From: an uncultured Roseburia sp.
GTDB taxonomy: Bacteria > Bacillota > Clostridia > Lachnospirales > Lachnospiraceae
Direction of reading: 5' to 3'
DNA: 30,207 bases
NCBI GenBank assembly: GCA_947070915.1
Contig: CAMTDY010000012.1
Span: 1-30,207, forward strand
A program made the translations under genes and the position numbers. Below are positions 16,037 to 24,250 of this stretch, in pieces. Below the pieces are notes generated by a model, which made no database searches, was not told where the DNA came from, and was given only the letters and a program-made list of their open reading frames with translations. Position 1 is the first letter of the stretch. Every line of letters starts with the position of its first letter.

Positions 16037-16070
16037 CAGGTGTTGAATAACTGTGAACACGCGTGTTAAC
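16033..16070. promoter_or_regulatory. Two inverted repeats at and above the TetR -35
   Basis: TCAACA-GG-TGTTGA (16033-16046) is perfect and overlaps the -35 of the TetR gene. GTGAACACGCGTGTTAAC (16053-16070) matches its own complement at 16 of 18 positions, with a perfect 12-bp core. Both have AACA and TGTT half-sites, so they could be copies of one operator used for self-regulation. Confidence 0.55.
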
Positions 16071-16091
16071 AAAATAGAAACATACTTTTCA

Positions 16092-16120
16092 TTGGCAAAA
16101 AAAAGCGGTTATGGTACAAT
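16092..16120 (+). promoter_or_regulatory. Promoter of the RND transporter operon
   Basis: TTGGCA (16092-16097), 17 bases, TACAAT (16115-16120). Transcription should start near 16127, inside the first operator-like repeat. Confidence 0.8.
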
Positions 16121-16121
16121 A

Positions 16122-16162
16122 AGGTTCTGATGGACTTAAAATAAGTTCTGACGAACTTATTT
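16122..16162. promoter_or_regulatory. Tandem operator-like repeats over the RND start site
   Basis: The second repeat, AAATAAGTTC-TGAC-GAACTTATTT written as two arms (16139-16148 and 16153-16162), is perfect. The first, AGGTTC-TGAT-GGACTT (16122-16137), is a degenerate copy. Their centres are 21 bases apart, two helical turns. A close relative of the second repeat lies beside the promoter at 26494-26522. Confidence 0.75.
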
Positions 16163-16164
16163 GT

Positions 16165-16221
16165 GGGTTTTTAGCAAAACCCGAGATGTGCAAAAACCTA
16201 ACCTGTGCAGAAAGTATGCAC
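16165..16221 (+). promoter_or_regulatory. Structured leader of the RND transporter
   Basis: GGGTTTT-TAGC-AAAACCC (16165-16182) is a perfect hairpin. GGTTTTT (16166-16172) could instead pair with AAAAACC (16192-16198), so the two folds exclude each other. A third hairpin, GTGCA...TGCAC (16205-16221), ends just before the ribosome site. Confidence 0.4.
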
Positions 16222-16241
16222 TCAAAAAGGAGGAATAAAAG

Positions 16242-19200
16242 GTGTTACCCAAATTAAGCGTAAAGAAACCCTATACGGTACTTGTAGCAGTAGTGCTGAT
16301 CCTGGTACTGGGTTTTTTGTCTTTTCGGAATATGAGTACAGATCTCTTGCCGGATATGGAACTTCCCTACGCCATTGTGATGACCACATACGCGGGAGCC
16401 AGCCCGGAGGAGGTGGAGACTGCTGTTACGAAGCCGGTTGAACAGGCCATGGCAAGTATCAGTAATATGAAAGAAGTATCATCGGTGTCCAACAGCAATG
16501 TATCTGTGGTGATCCTGGAATTCAATGAGAGCACAGATATGAATGCGGCTACCATTGATATGAGAGAGAGCCTGGATATGGTATCGGCACAGTGGGATGA
16601 CACCATTGGCAGTCCTACGATTATGAAGCTGAATCCGGATATGATGCCGATCATGGTGGCTGCGGTAGATTATGATAAACTGGAAAGCACACAGGTTACG
16701 GAAAAGGCAGAAAGTGATGTGATTCCGGAACTGGAGAGCGTGGAGGGGATTGCCTCTGTCAATGTCTCCGGAAAGGTCCGTAAGAAAGTAGAAGTGATCA
16801 TCCAGCAGGATAAGATTGACAAGATGAATAAAAAGGTCAAAGATGCTGTAGAAGGCAAACTGGATGATGCCAGCAAGAAGATTTCTGACAACAAGGAAAA
16901 GATTGAGAGTGGAAAGAAAACGCTGAATCAAAAACAGGAAGAGACAGCACAGAAGCTTGCTGAGGGGGAGGCTGAGATTGCCAAAAACTCAGAAAAGATG
17001 GAAAAGACCCTGGAGACTCTCAATGCCAACCTGAAAACGCTGGAGTCCAAAGAAAAGACCGTCCTGGATTCAGAGAAGAAGCTGAATGAGGGGATGGTGC
17101 AGCTCAGAACCCAGAAAACACAGCTGGAGACTACGGTAAAATCCCTCACATCTGCGAAAGACGGACTGGTGCAGCTGCAGACCGGGCTCAATGGCCTGAA
17201 TGCCCAGAAAAAAGCTCTGGAAGCTCAGATTGCAGCGATGGGGGGAAATCAGGAACTGAACATAAAGCTGGAGTCTGTCAAGGCGCAGATCGAAGTGATC
17301 CAGGCAAAACTTAAGGAACAGGGGATCAAGGAGGAAGAGCTCACCAGTAAGATCGCCGAGATTGAGTCGGGGCTTGCCCAGGCGCAGGCAGGACTTACAA
17401 AGATCGGTACAGAGGAGACAAAACTCACAAAGAGCAAAAAAGAGATCTCCAAAGGTAAAAAGCAGATCCAGGAGGCGAAGAAAAAGCTCAAAGATGCCAA
17501 GGCAAAATTGAAAAAGGGGCAGATCTCTTTAGAGGAAGCGGCACAGGAACTCAGCAAACAGAAAGTTTTGGCAGCTATCAAACTCAGTGTGGCGGAGTCA
17601 GAGGTGACAAGCGGGGAATCAAAGCTGAATGAGGCGGAGACCGCACTGAAAGACAGTTCCAAAGCGACGAAAGAAAATACGAACCTGGATAAGATCATTA
17701 CCAAGTCCATGGTAGAACAGATCCTTTCCGCCGAAAACTTTGATATGCCAGCGGGATATATCGCGGAGAAAGATTCATCCTATCTCGTAAGAGTGGGGGA
17801 TAAGCTGGAATCCGACGGTGAGATTCAGGATCTGGTGATCTGCGATATGGGCCTGGAGGGACTGGATCCCATCAAACTGTCGGATGTGGCCGATGTGGCA
17901 GTCACGGACAATGCGGATGAAGTATATGCCATGGTCAATGGAAATCCTGCCGTGGCCCTGACGATGGAAAAAGCTACGGGGTATTCCACTGGAGACGTGA
18001 CGGACCGGTTGCTGGAGCAGTTTGAGGAGCTGGAAAAGTCCGAGGAAGGACTTCATATCAGCGTTTTGATGAACCAGGGTGTATATATTGATCTGGTGGT
18101 GGATTCTGTGGTACAAAATCTGCTGTACGGTGGTATTTTGTCTATCCTGATCCTCCTGTTGTTCCTATGGGATATTCGTCCCACGATCATCGTGGCCTGT
18201 TCCATACCCCTCAGTGTAGTGACTGCCATTGTGCTGATGTATTTCAGCGGTGTATCCCTGAATGTCATTTCCCTGTCGGGACTGGCGCTGGGAGTTGGAA
18301 TGCTGGTGGATAACTCGGTGGTGGTGATCGAGAACATATTCCGTCTGAGAAACGAAGAGGGATATTCGGTGAAAGAGGCGTCCATCGAGGGAGCAAAACA
18401 GGTAGCAGGGGCGATCCTTGCCTCTACGCTGACGACGGTGTGTGTGTTTGCACCGATCATATTTACTGAGGGAATCACCAGACAGCTCTTTACGGACCTT
18501 GCCCTGACACTGGCGTACTCGCTGCTTGCCAGTCTGGTAGTCGGACTGACACTGGTGCCGGCCATGTCCCAGGGAATGCTCCGCAGAACAAAAGAGCACC
18601 GGGGAAGATTTCTAACGAAAGTGCAAAATGTCTATGGAACGCTTTTATCGGTTCTGTTGAGAAAAAAGATCCTGGTTCTTTTGGGCTCCTTTATTCTGCT
18701 CGTACTTTTCGCAGTGTTGTCGGCTTCCAGGGGAACGACCTTTATGCCGGATATGGAGAGTACCCAGATGACCATCACCGTATCGCCGCCGGATGACAAC
18801 AAGGCGATGACTGACAAGGATCTCCAGAAGATGTCCACAGAGGCGATGAACCGGATCCTTGAAATCGACGGGATCCATACCGTGGGCGCCATGTCCGGCG
18901 GAGGGACCATGTCCATGATGTCCGGCGGAGGAAATGCTGTATCCATGTATGTACTTCTGGATGAAGATACCCCTCACTCCAACAAGGACTTAAAGAAAGA
19001 GATTGAGCGCAAGACAAAGGATATCGCCTGTGATATTGAAGTCAATACTTCAGCTATGGATATGGGATCCATGTTTGGGTCCGGAATCACACTCCAGATC
19101 AAGGGAAAGGATCTGGATAAACTTCAGAAAATATCGGAAGAGATCATGGCCAAGGTAGAAAAAATAGAGGGGATCGCGGAGGTCTCCAACGGAATGGAAG

Positions 19201-20186
19201 AAGGCAATAAAGAGTTCCGTATCGCAGTAAATAAAGCGAAGGCAATGAAATATTCCCTTACAGTGGCCCAGGTATTCCAGCAGATCAACGGAAAGATCAA
19301 GGATGCGTCTACGGCGACTACTGTTTCTACCGATACAGAAGAGCTGAATGTGTATGTCAGCGACGATCAGGATGAGTCCATGAAGCGGACGGACATCCAG
19401 AAAATGAAGATCGAGTACACCGATACAGAGACCCAGAAGACGAAAAAAGTAAAACTCAGCAAGATTGCAGATTTCAGCCTTGCCGATTCACCCAAATCCA
19501 TCAACCGCAACAAGCAGACCCGTTATATGACGGTATCGGCGGTGGTGGACGACGATCACAATATCGGGCTGGTCAGCAATGAACTCCGGGAGACGCTGAA
19601 AGATTATGAGATTCCGGCAGGTTATGAGCTGGAGTATACCGGGGAAGATGAGAACATCAATGAGTCCATGGGACAGGTGGCACTGATGTTTATCGTGGGC
19701 GTACTGTTCATGTATTTGATCATGGTGGCCCAGTTCCAGTCACTGCTCTCACCTTTTATCATCCTGTTTACGATCCCCCTGGCCTTTACCGGAGGATTTC
19801 TGGGGCTCTGGGTATCCGGCAGTGAGATCAGCGTCATTGCCATGATCGGGTTTGTCATGCTTTCTGGTATTATCGTAAACAATGGAATCGTGCTGGTAGA
19901 CTACATCAACCAGCTCCGGGAGCAGGGAATGAACAAATTGGATGCCATCGTAGAAGCGGGCCAGACAAGGCTGCGTCCAATCCTTATGACGGCCATCACG
20001 ACGATCCTTGGCCTGGTGCCGATGGTGGTCAGCTCAGACAGCGGATCGGATATGGTGCGTCCGATGGCCATCGTTACCATCGGGGGACTGATCTATGGTA
20101 CTCTGCTCACCCTGTTTGTGGTGCCATGTATCTATGCGATCCTCAACCGCAAGAAAGATGTTAAGATTAAAGATTTAGGAAAATAG
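16242..20186 (+). CDS. RND (HAE1/SwrC-like) transporter with a large coiled-coil insert
   Basis: The 1314-residue protein is an RND-superfamily pump of the AcrB/SwrC type. The first helix (residues 10-29) and STDLLPDMELPYAIV with GASPEEVETAVTKPVEQAM are classic. The first porter domain is interrupted after VEVIIQQDKIDK (about residue 194) by about 290 residues of Lys/Glu/Gln-rich helix. It resumes at MVEQILSAENFDMPAGYI (about 490-508), where AcrB has its AENAQVAAG segment. TM4 carries GMLVDNSVVVIENI: one of the two AcrB proton-relay Asp residues is kept, the second is Asn. TM10 reads GIIVNNGIVLVDYI, with Asn at the AcrB Lys position, as in Gram-positive relatives. The usual length is about 1020-1070; the insert explains the excess. 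GTG 16242 follows AAGGAGG by 8 bases. No membrane-fusion protein or TolC partner is nearby, and the substrate is unknown. Confidence 0.92.
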   Translation: MLPKLSVKKPYTVLVAVVLILVLGFLSFRNMSTDLLPDMELPYAIVMTTYAGASPEEVETAVTKPVEQAMASISNMKEVSSVSNSNVSVVILEFNESTDMNAATIDMRESLDMVSAQWDDTIGSPTIMKLNPDMMPIMVAAVDYDKLESTQVTEKAESDVIPELESVEGIASVNVSGKVRKKVEVIIQQDKIDKMNKKVKDAVEGKLDDASKKISDNKEKIESGKKTLNQKQEETAQKLAEGEAEIAKNSEKMEKTLETLNANLKTLESKEKTVLDSEKKLNEGMVQLRTQKTQLETTVKSLTSAKDGLVQLQTGLNGLNAQKKALEAQIAAMGGNQELNIKLESVKAQIEVIQAKLKEQGIKEEELTSKIAEIESGLAQAQAGLTKIGTEETKLTKSKKEISKGKKQIQEAKKKLKDAKAKLKKGQISLEEAAQELSKQKVLAAIKLSVAESEVTSGESKLNEAETALKDSSKATKENTNLDKIITKSMVEQILSAENFDMPAGYIAEKDSSYLVRVGDKLESDGEIQDLVICDMGLEGLDPIKLSDVADVAVTDNADEVYAMVNGNPAVALTMEKATGYSTGDVTDRLLEQFEELEKSEEGLHISVLMNQGVYIDLVVDSVVQNLLYGGILSILILLLFLWDIRPTIIVACSIPLSVVTAIVLMYFSGVSLNVISLSGLALGVGMLVDNSVVVIENIFRLRNEEGYSVKEASIEGAKQVAGAILASTLTTVCVFAPIIFTEGITRQLFTDLALTLAYSLLASLVVGLTLVPAMSQGMLRRTKEHRGRFLTKVQNVYGTLLSVLLRKKILVLLGSFILLVLFAVLSASRGTTFMPDMESTQMTITVSPPDDNKAMTDKDLQKMSTEAMNRILEIDGIHTVGAMSGGGTMSMMSGGGNAVSMYVLLDEDTPHSNKDLKKEIERKTKDIACDIEVNTSAMDMGSMFGSGITLQIKGKDLDKLQKISEEIMAKVEKIEGIAEVSNGMEEGNKEFRIAVNKAKAMKYSLTVAQVFQQINGKIKDASTATTVSTDTEELNVYVSDDQDESMKRTDIQKMKIEYTDTETQKTKKVKLSKIADFSLADSPKSINRNKQTRYMTVSAVVDDDHNIGLVSNELRETLKDYEIPAGYELEYTGEDENINESMGQVALMFIVGVLFMYLIMVAQFQSLLSPFIILFTIPLAFTGGFLGLWVSGSEISVIAMIGFVMLSGIIVNNGIVLVDYINQLREQGMNKLDAIVEAGQTRLRPILMTAITTILGLVPMVVSSDSGSDMVRPMAIVTIGGLIYGTLLTLFVVPCIYAILNRKKDVKIKDLGK

Positions 20187-20211
20187 AAGGAAAAAGGAGC
20201 GGATATGGAAT

Positions 20212-21024
20212 ATGGATGCACCCATTGGAGTTTTTGATTCAGGAGTGGGAGGACTTACGGTTGTCAAAGAAATCATGCGGCAGCTGCCGGGAGAAAATCT
20301 GGTCTATTTTGGAGACACCGCCAGAGTTCCCTACGGCAGTAAATCCAAAACAACGGTATGCAAATACAGCAGGCAGATCGTGCGCTTTCTGCAGACAAAG
20401 AATGTCAAGGCAGTGGTGGCAGCATGCAATACAGCCAGCGCCCTTGCCCTGGATGAGATCCGGGATGGGATTGACATTCCCGTGCTGGGAGTAGTGGAGC
20501 CGGGGGCGGTTATGGCAGCCAAGACCACCAGGACAAAAAATATCGGTATCATCGGCACCGAGAGCACGATCAAAAGTGGGATCTATAATAAATTTCTGCA
20601 TCGCATCGATCCGGATATCACGGTGGTGAGCAAGGCTTGTCCGCTGTTTGTGCCGCTGGTGGAGGAAGGGCTCTGGGAGGACCGGGTCACAGAGGACATC
20701 GTGGGCAGATATCTGCATGAGCTGAAAGAATATGACATCGATGCCCTGATCCTGGGCTGCACGCATTATCCCCTGCTGAGGAGGATTATCGGCCAGGAGA
20801 TGGGAGAAAATGTAAAGTTGGTGAATCCCGCTTATGAGACGGCAAAGTCCCTGAAAACACTGTTGACGGAGAAAGATCTGCTGAATACAACAGGCATAGA
20901 TGAGCAGGAACCTTCATATGATTATTTTGTCAGTGATGGCGTAGAAAAATTTATTTCCTTTGCTGATGATGTGCTGTCATGCCATGTGGAAAAGGCAGAG
21001 GTCATTGACATAGAATCCTTTTAG
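20212..21024 (+). CDS. murI: Glutamate racemase
   Basis: The 270-residue enzyme converts L-glutamate to D-glutamate for peptidoglycan. Both catalytic cysteines are present in AACNTASAL and LGCTHYPLL, with the N-terminal DSGVGGLTVVKE and the YFGDTARVPYGSKS loop. The length is normal. ATG 20212 is required by the family start (APIGVFDSG). The ribosome site GGAG at 20196-20199 is 12 bases away, however, and better spaced for ATG 20205, which opens a 10-codon frame (MEYGCTHWSF) ending at 20237. The gene is 25 bases after the RND stop and 14 before the M23 peptidase, so it may be cotranscribed with both. Confidence 0.95.
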   Translation: MDAPIGVFDSGVGGLTVVKEIMRQLPGENLVYFGDTARVPYGSKSKTTVCKYSRQIVRFLQTKNVKAVVAACNTASALALDEIRDGIDIPVLGVVEPGAVMAAKTTRTKNIGIIGTESTIKSGIYNKFLHRIDPDITVVSKACPLFVPLVEEGLWEDRVTEDIVGRYLHELKEYDIDALILGCTHYPLLRRIIGQEMGENVKLVNPAYETAKSLKTLLTEKDLLNTTGIDEQEPSYDYFVSDGVEKFISFADDVLSCHVEKAEVIDIESF

Positions 21025-21038
21025 CAGGAGGTTTTTGG

Positions 21039-21860
21039 GTGGGGAATAAAGTAAAAAAAGGAAAGCAAGGCATTTTTCACAGAAAGAGGGGGGGATTCCG
21101 CTGGGTCTTCCTCATGCTGTTAGGTATCAGCGTACCCTTGGAGACAGGATGGATCCTGAATGGGGCAAAGGCAGCGAAAGTACAGGCTTTGTCGGCGGAA
21201 TCTGAGGAATTCCGGTGTTTTGATATCAAGGCGGAGGAACTGGCAGAGAGAGCTCCATTCAGAGAGACGTATTTCCGGGAGCTGGCATACCGGTCGATGT
21301 ATGGGGAAACAGAGCGGGTGCCGTTCTTTTTCCGCTGGCAGGCGGAGGATGAGATCGTAGACTCTTACCTGGATGCTTACGGGTCAGTGCTCCGGGACAT
21401 CAGCTGTTTTCCTGTGGCATTGGACGGCAGCGGGGAAGCAGGCTTTTCCTATGAAAATTCCTGGGGGAATGCCAGGAGCTATGGCGGGCAGAGGAGGCAT
21501 GAAGGGGTTGATATCATGACCTCTAACAATGTTCCTGGATATTTTCCTGCGGTGAGCGTCTGCGATGGAGTAGTTGAAAAAATCGGCTGGCTGGAACTGG
21601 GCGGATACCGCATCGGGATCCGGAGCGAGCATGGGCTCTATGCCTATTATGCCCACCTGGATTCATACCGCCAGGGGCTTGCGTCGGGAGATACCGTGAA
21701 GGCCGGAGAGACATTGGGGTATGTGGGAAACAGCGGCTATGGGAAAGAGGGAACAAAAGGAAAATTTGATGTGCACCTTCACTTTGGAATGTATATTGAC
21801 ATCCAGGGGCAGGAGGTAAGTATAAATCCTTATGAAATACTGCGGTATCTGGAAGCTTAA
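21039..21860 (+). CDS. Membrane-anchored M23 (LytM-type) peptidase
   Basis: The 273-residue protein has a basic N-terminus, one hydrophobic segment (about residues 22-45, anchor or signal), a linker, and a C-terminal M23 domain. Zinc-binding motifs are RRHEGVDI (His and Asp) and VHLHFGM (HxH), with the additional active-site His in YAYYAHLDS. All ligands are present, so it should be an active cell-wall endopeptidase rather than a degenerate NlpD/EnvC-type activator. GTG 21039 follows AGGAGG by 7 bases. It is placed after murI, both being wall-related. Confidence 0.9.
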   Translation: MGNKVKKGKQGIFHRKRGGFRWVFLMLLGISVPLETGWILNGAKAAKVQALSAESEEFRCFDIKAEELAERAPFRETYFRELAYRSMYGETERVPFFFRWQAEDEIVDSYLDAYGSVLRDISCFPVALDGSGEAGFSYENSWGNARSYGGQRRHEGVDIMTSNNVPGYFPAVSVCDGVVEKIGWLELGGYRIGIRSEHGLYAYYAHLDSYRQGLASGDTVKAGETLGYVGNSGYGKEGTKGKFDVHLHFGMYIDIQGQEVSINPYEILRYLEA

Positions 21861-21876
21861 CGAATGGAGGAAAAAC

Positions 21877-22464
21877 ATGGAGAAGATCAAAGGGAGAAAA
21901 TGTGAGTTTGGCTATATACAGAAGCAAAAAACCTTTCAGAGCCTGATGCTTCTGCTGTTTGTAGCGGTGGGTGTGGGACTGTTTCTGGCTGGTCTGCTGA
22001 TCACGGGAACCAGGGCAAATATATTTACGGTCCTTGGAATTCTTATGGTGCTTCCAGCGGCAAAAAGAATCATTGCCCTGGTGGTCATGGTACCCCGCAG
22101 ATCTGTGGACAAGGACCGGTACGACCAGATGCGGGAGACGGTGTCTGAAGAGGGGGTCCTGTATACAGATTATGTATTTACTTCGCCGGACAAGATCATG
22201 AGTTTTGATTTTCTTATCATACAGAATCAAAACGTCATGGGAGTACTAAGCGAAAAAAAACAGGAGCAAGCATACATTCTCGATTATCTGCAGAAAGGTG
22301 TGGACAGCCAGGTTTCCGGCTACCATGTGAAGCTTTTTTCTTCCGATGAAGAGTTCTATAAATTCTACCGCCGGATGGCAGGGGAGGACAGACAGGAGCG
22401 GGACGAAGAATCTGTGGCGAAGCAGGACAAAGTGTCAGAATACTTGAAGGTTCTGGCAGTCTGA
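21877..22464 (+). CDS. Conserved-looking two-helix membrane protein, function unknown
   Basis: I do not recognise this 195-residue protein. After a short basic start (MEKIKGRKCEFGYI) it has two hydrophobic helices at about residues 23-47 and 49-75. A mixed alpha/beta cytoplasmic domain follows with SPDKIMSFDFLIIQNQNVMGVL and a long charged C-terminus. ATG 21877 follows GGAGG by 6 bases. It lies between the M23 peptidase and the pseudouridine synthase with short gaps, so it is probably in the same operon. The soluble part has no obvious catalytic motif. Confidence 0.8.
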   Translation: MEKIKGRKCEFGYIQKQKTFQSLMLLLFVAVGVGLFLAGLLITGTRANIFTVLGILMVLPAAKRIIALVVMVPRRSVDKDRYDQMRETVSEEGVLYTDYVFTSPDKIMSFDFLIIQNQNVMGVLSEKKQEQAYILDYLQKGVDSQVSGYHVKLFSSDEEFYKFYRRMAGEDRQERDEESVAKQDKVSEYLKVLAV

Positions 22465-22519
22465 ATTTTGTTTCGCACCAGATCAGATGTGCAAAAGGAA
22501 TGCGCAAATGGAGGAAGGA

Positions 22520-23521
22520 ATGAAAGAGATCCGGATCGGAAAAAATCAGTGCGGGCAGAGGCTGGACAAGTTTTTGCAGAAATATTTAACAGAGGCACCT
22601 AAAAGTTTCCTATATAAAATGCTCCGCAAAAAAAATATCAAGCGGAATGGCAGACGGGCGGAGGGCAGTGAGATACTGTGTGAAGGGGATGTACTGACTC
22701 TTTTTTTATCCGATGAGACATTGGAAAAGTTCTCTGGTGGAAGGGGAGAAAAAGACGCTGCAAGATTCCAGGGAGAGGGGAAGGCCCTGGTTTTCCGGAG
22801 AGAGTCCCCCCCACTGGATATCCTCTATGAAAATGAGCACATTGCCCTGATCAACAAACCGGCGGGAATGCTTTCCCAGAAAGCGGCGGCAGGAGATGTC
22901 AGCCTGGTGGAATATTTTCTCGAATACACCGGTGGGGGCGAGATGGGGTTTCGGCCGGGGATCTGTAACCGTCTGGACCGCAATACAAGCGGAATTGTGA
23001 TCGGGGGGAAAACCCTGTGCGGACTGCAGTGTATGTCGGAACTTCTCCGGGAGCGGAAGATCGAAAAATACTATCTGGCTATAGTGCATGGAGTTATGGA
23101 GCAGAAAGGCATCCGCCAGGCATGGCTGAAAAAAGATAAGAAGACCAATCAGGTAGAGATATTGGGAGAGGATACCCCGGGGGCTTCTTATATAAAGACG
23201 GGATATGAACCTCTTGTTTCAGATGGGATAAATACCCTTGTGCGGATCCGTCTCTATACCGGAAAAACCCATCAGATCCGCAGCCATCTCGCCAGTCTGG
23301 GACATCCGATCCTGGGGGACCGCAAGTATGGGGAAGGGATGTCCGGAAGCCAGATAAAAAGGCAGCTTCTCCATGCCTATGAACTTAAGTTCCCAGTAAT
23401 GAAGGGAGAATTTCCAGACCTGAGTGAAAAAGTATTCCGGGCAGAGCTTCCGGAAGATTTTTATAAAGAGAGTAGCGTAAAACAATTGATCAATAAAGCG
23501 AGAAAGGATGAAATATTATGA
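22520..23521 (+). CDS. RluA-family pseudouridine synthase (RluC/RluD-like)
   Basis: The 333-residue enzyme changes uridine to pseudouridine in RNA, probably 23S rRNA. An N-terminal S4 RNA-binding domain (GQRLDKFLQKYL...SFLYKMLRKKNIKRNGRR, described by its ends) precedes the catalytic domain. The catalytic Asp is in NRLDRNTSGIVI, with ILYENEHIALINKPAGMLSQ and GKTHQIRSHLASLGHPILGD. ATG 22520 follows GGAGG by 5 bases; ATG 22487 and ATG 22508 are alternatives lacking family resemblance. Its stop overlaps the next ATG by four bases. Confidence 0.9.
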   Translation: MKEIRIGKNQCGQRLDKFLQKYLTEAPKSFLYKMLRKKNIKRNGRRAEGSEILCEGDVLTLFLSDETLEKFSGGRGEKDAARFQGEGKALVFRRESPPLDILYENEHIALINKPAGMLSQKAAAGDVSLVEYFLEYTGGGEMGFRPGICNRLDRNTSGIVIGGKTLCGLQCMSELLRERKIEKYYLAIVHGVMEQKGIRQAWLKKDKKTNQVEILGEDTPGASYIKTGYEPLVSDGINTLVRIRLYTGKTHQIRSHLASLGHPILGDRKYGEGMSGSQIKRQLLHAYELKFPVMKGEFPDLSEKVFRAELPEDFYKESSVKQLINKARKDEIL

Positions 23522-24084
23522 AACAGGCAGTGATGTTATTTGCAGAAGGATTTGAAGAGGTAGAGGCATTGATGACCGCAGATATTTTGATGCGGGGCGG
23601 CGTGGACCTGAAGCTGGTTTCTATCACCGAGGCGATTCAGGTTACTGGTTCCCATGGGATCACCGTTTTTATGGACAAGACTCTGGCGCAGGTTTCTTTG
23701 GAAGAACAGGATGCTGTCATCCTTCCCGGAGGGATGCCGGGAACGAAAAATCTCGGAGCCAGCAACAGGGTGATGAAGGCATTGAAACAGATGAATGAAG
23801 CGGGAAAGACCGTAGCGGCGATCTGTGCGGCGCCATCGGTGCTTGGTGCCTGTGGTATACTGGAGGGGAAAAGGGCTACCTGTTATCCGGGATTTGAGGA
23901 TCAGCTGACAGGGGCAGAGTTTGTGGATGAGATGGCCGTCGTAGACGGAAATGTTATAACCAGCCGGGGGCTGGGGACTTCCATGGAATTCGGGTTTGCT
24001 CTTTTGCAGCAGCTGGTTTCCAAAGAAAAAGCAGAGGAGATCCGTCAGCAGATCGTGTTCAAATACAATATTGTCTCAAAATGA
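23518..24084 (+). CDS. DJ-1/PfpI-family protein (YajL/ThiJ-like)
   Basis: The 188-residue protein belongs to the DJ-1 clade. The nucleophile elbow is AAICAAPSVLGACG with the reactive Cys at about residue 103, and the partner Glu lies in FAEGFEEVEAL. Members are reported as protein or nucleotide deglycases, chaperones or redox sensors, so the exact role is open. ATG 23518 overlaps the rluA-like stop (ATGA), giving translational coupling. It is the last gene of the run that starts with the RND transporter. No strong terminator was seen after it. Confidence 0.9.
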   Translation: MKQAVMLFAEGFEEVEALMTADILMRGGVDLKLVSITEAIQVTGSHGITVFMDKTLAQVSLEEQDAVILPGGMPGTKNLGASNRVMKALKQMNEAGKTVAAICAAPSVLGACGILEGKRATCYPGFEDQLTGAEFVDEMAVVDGNVITSRGLGTSMEFGFALLQQLVSKEKAEEIRQQIVFKYNIVSK

Positions 24085-24250
24085 TCATCTAGTAAAGGAA
24101 CTACCGAAAATGGTATAATTTTCTTAGGAAAACCTTTCTAAAATGTTAAATATTTAATTTTAGGGTTGCGGACTGACTATCACAGTGGTATAATGAAACG
24201 CGTATGTTAAATAAAGTATCACAAAAACAAGGATAAGGAGGAACTAAAGT
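24085..24250 (+). promoter_or_regulatory. Promoter region of the secreted Big_2 protein
   Basis: There are two extended -10 boxes, both TGGTATAAT: at 24111-24119 and at 24186-24194. The second has TTGCGG (24166-24171) at 17 bases and is the better candidate. An AT-rich perfect palindrome TTAAATATTTAA lies between them at 24146-24157. AAGGAGG precedes the start by 9 bases. Confidence 0.6.

Larger units (their letters stand above)
15834..16241. other. Control region between tetR-like gene and RND transporter
   Basis: This 408-base gap contains no gene. From left to right it holds a leader of about 165 bases for the TetR gene and the TetR promoter (16008-16036). Next come two inverted repeats (16033-16046 and 16053-16070) and the transporter promoter (16092-16120). 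Two tandem operator-like repeats (16122-16162) follow, and a leader with hairpins ends at the transporter's ribosome site (AAGGAGG, 16227-16233). Confidence 0.8.

Noticed and set aside
16815..17705. Possible tandem DNA repeat or gene fusion joint in the RND gene
   Set aside because: The low-complexity look comes from Lys/Glu-rich heptads; no DNA repeat unit recurs and the frame is unbroken.
24146..24157. TTAAATATTTAA as an operator
   Set aside because: It is AT-only and may arise by chance in an AT-rich promoter; noted but not claimed.
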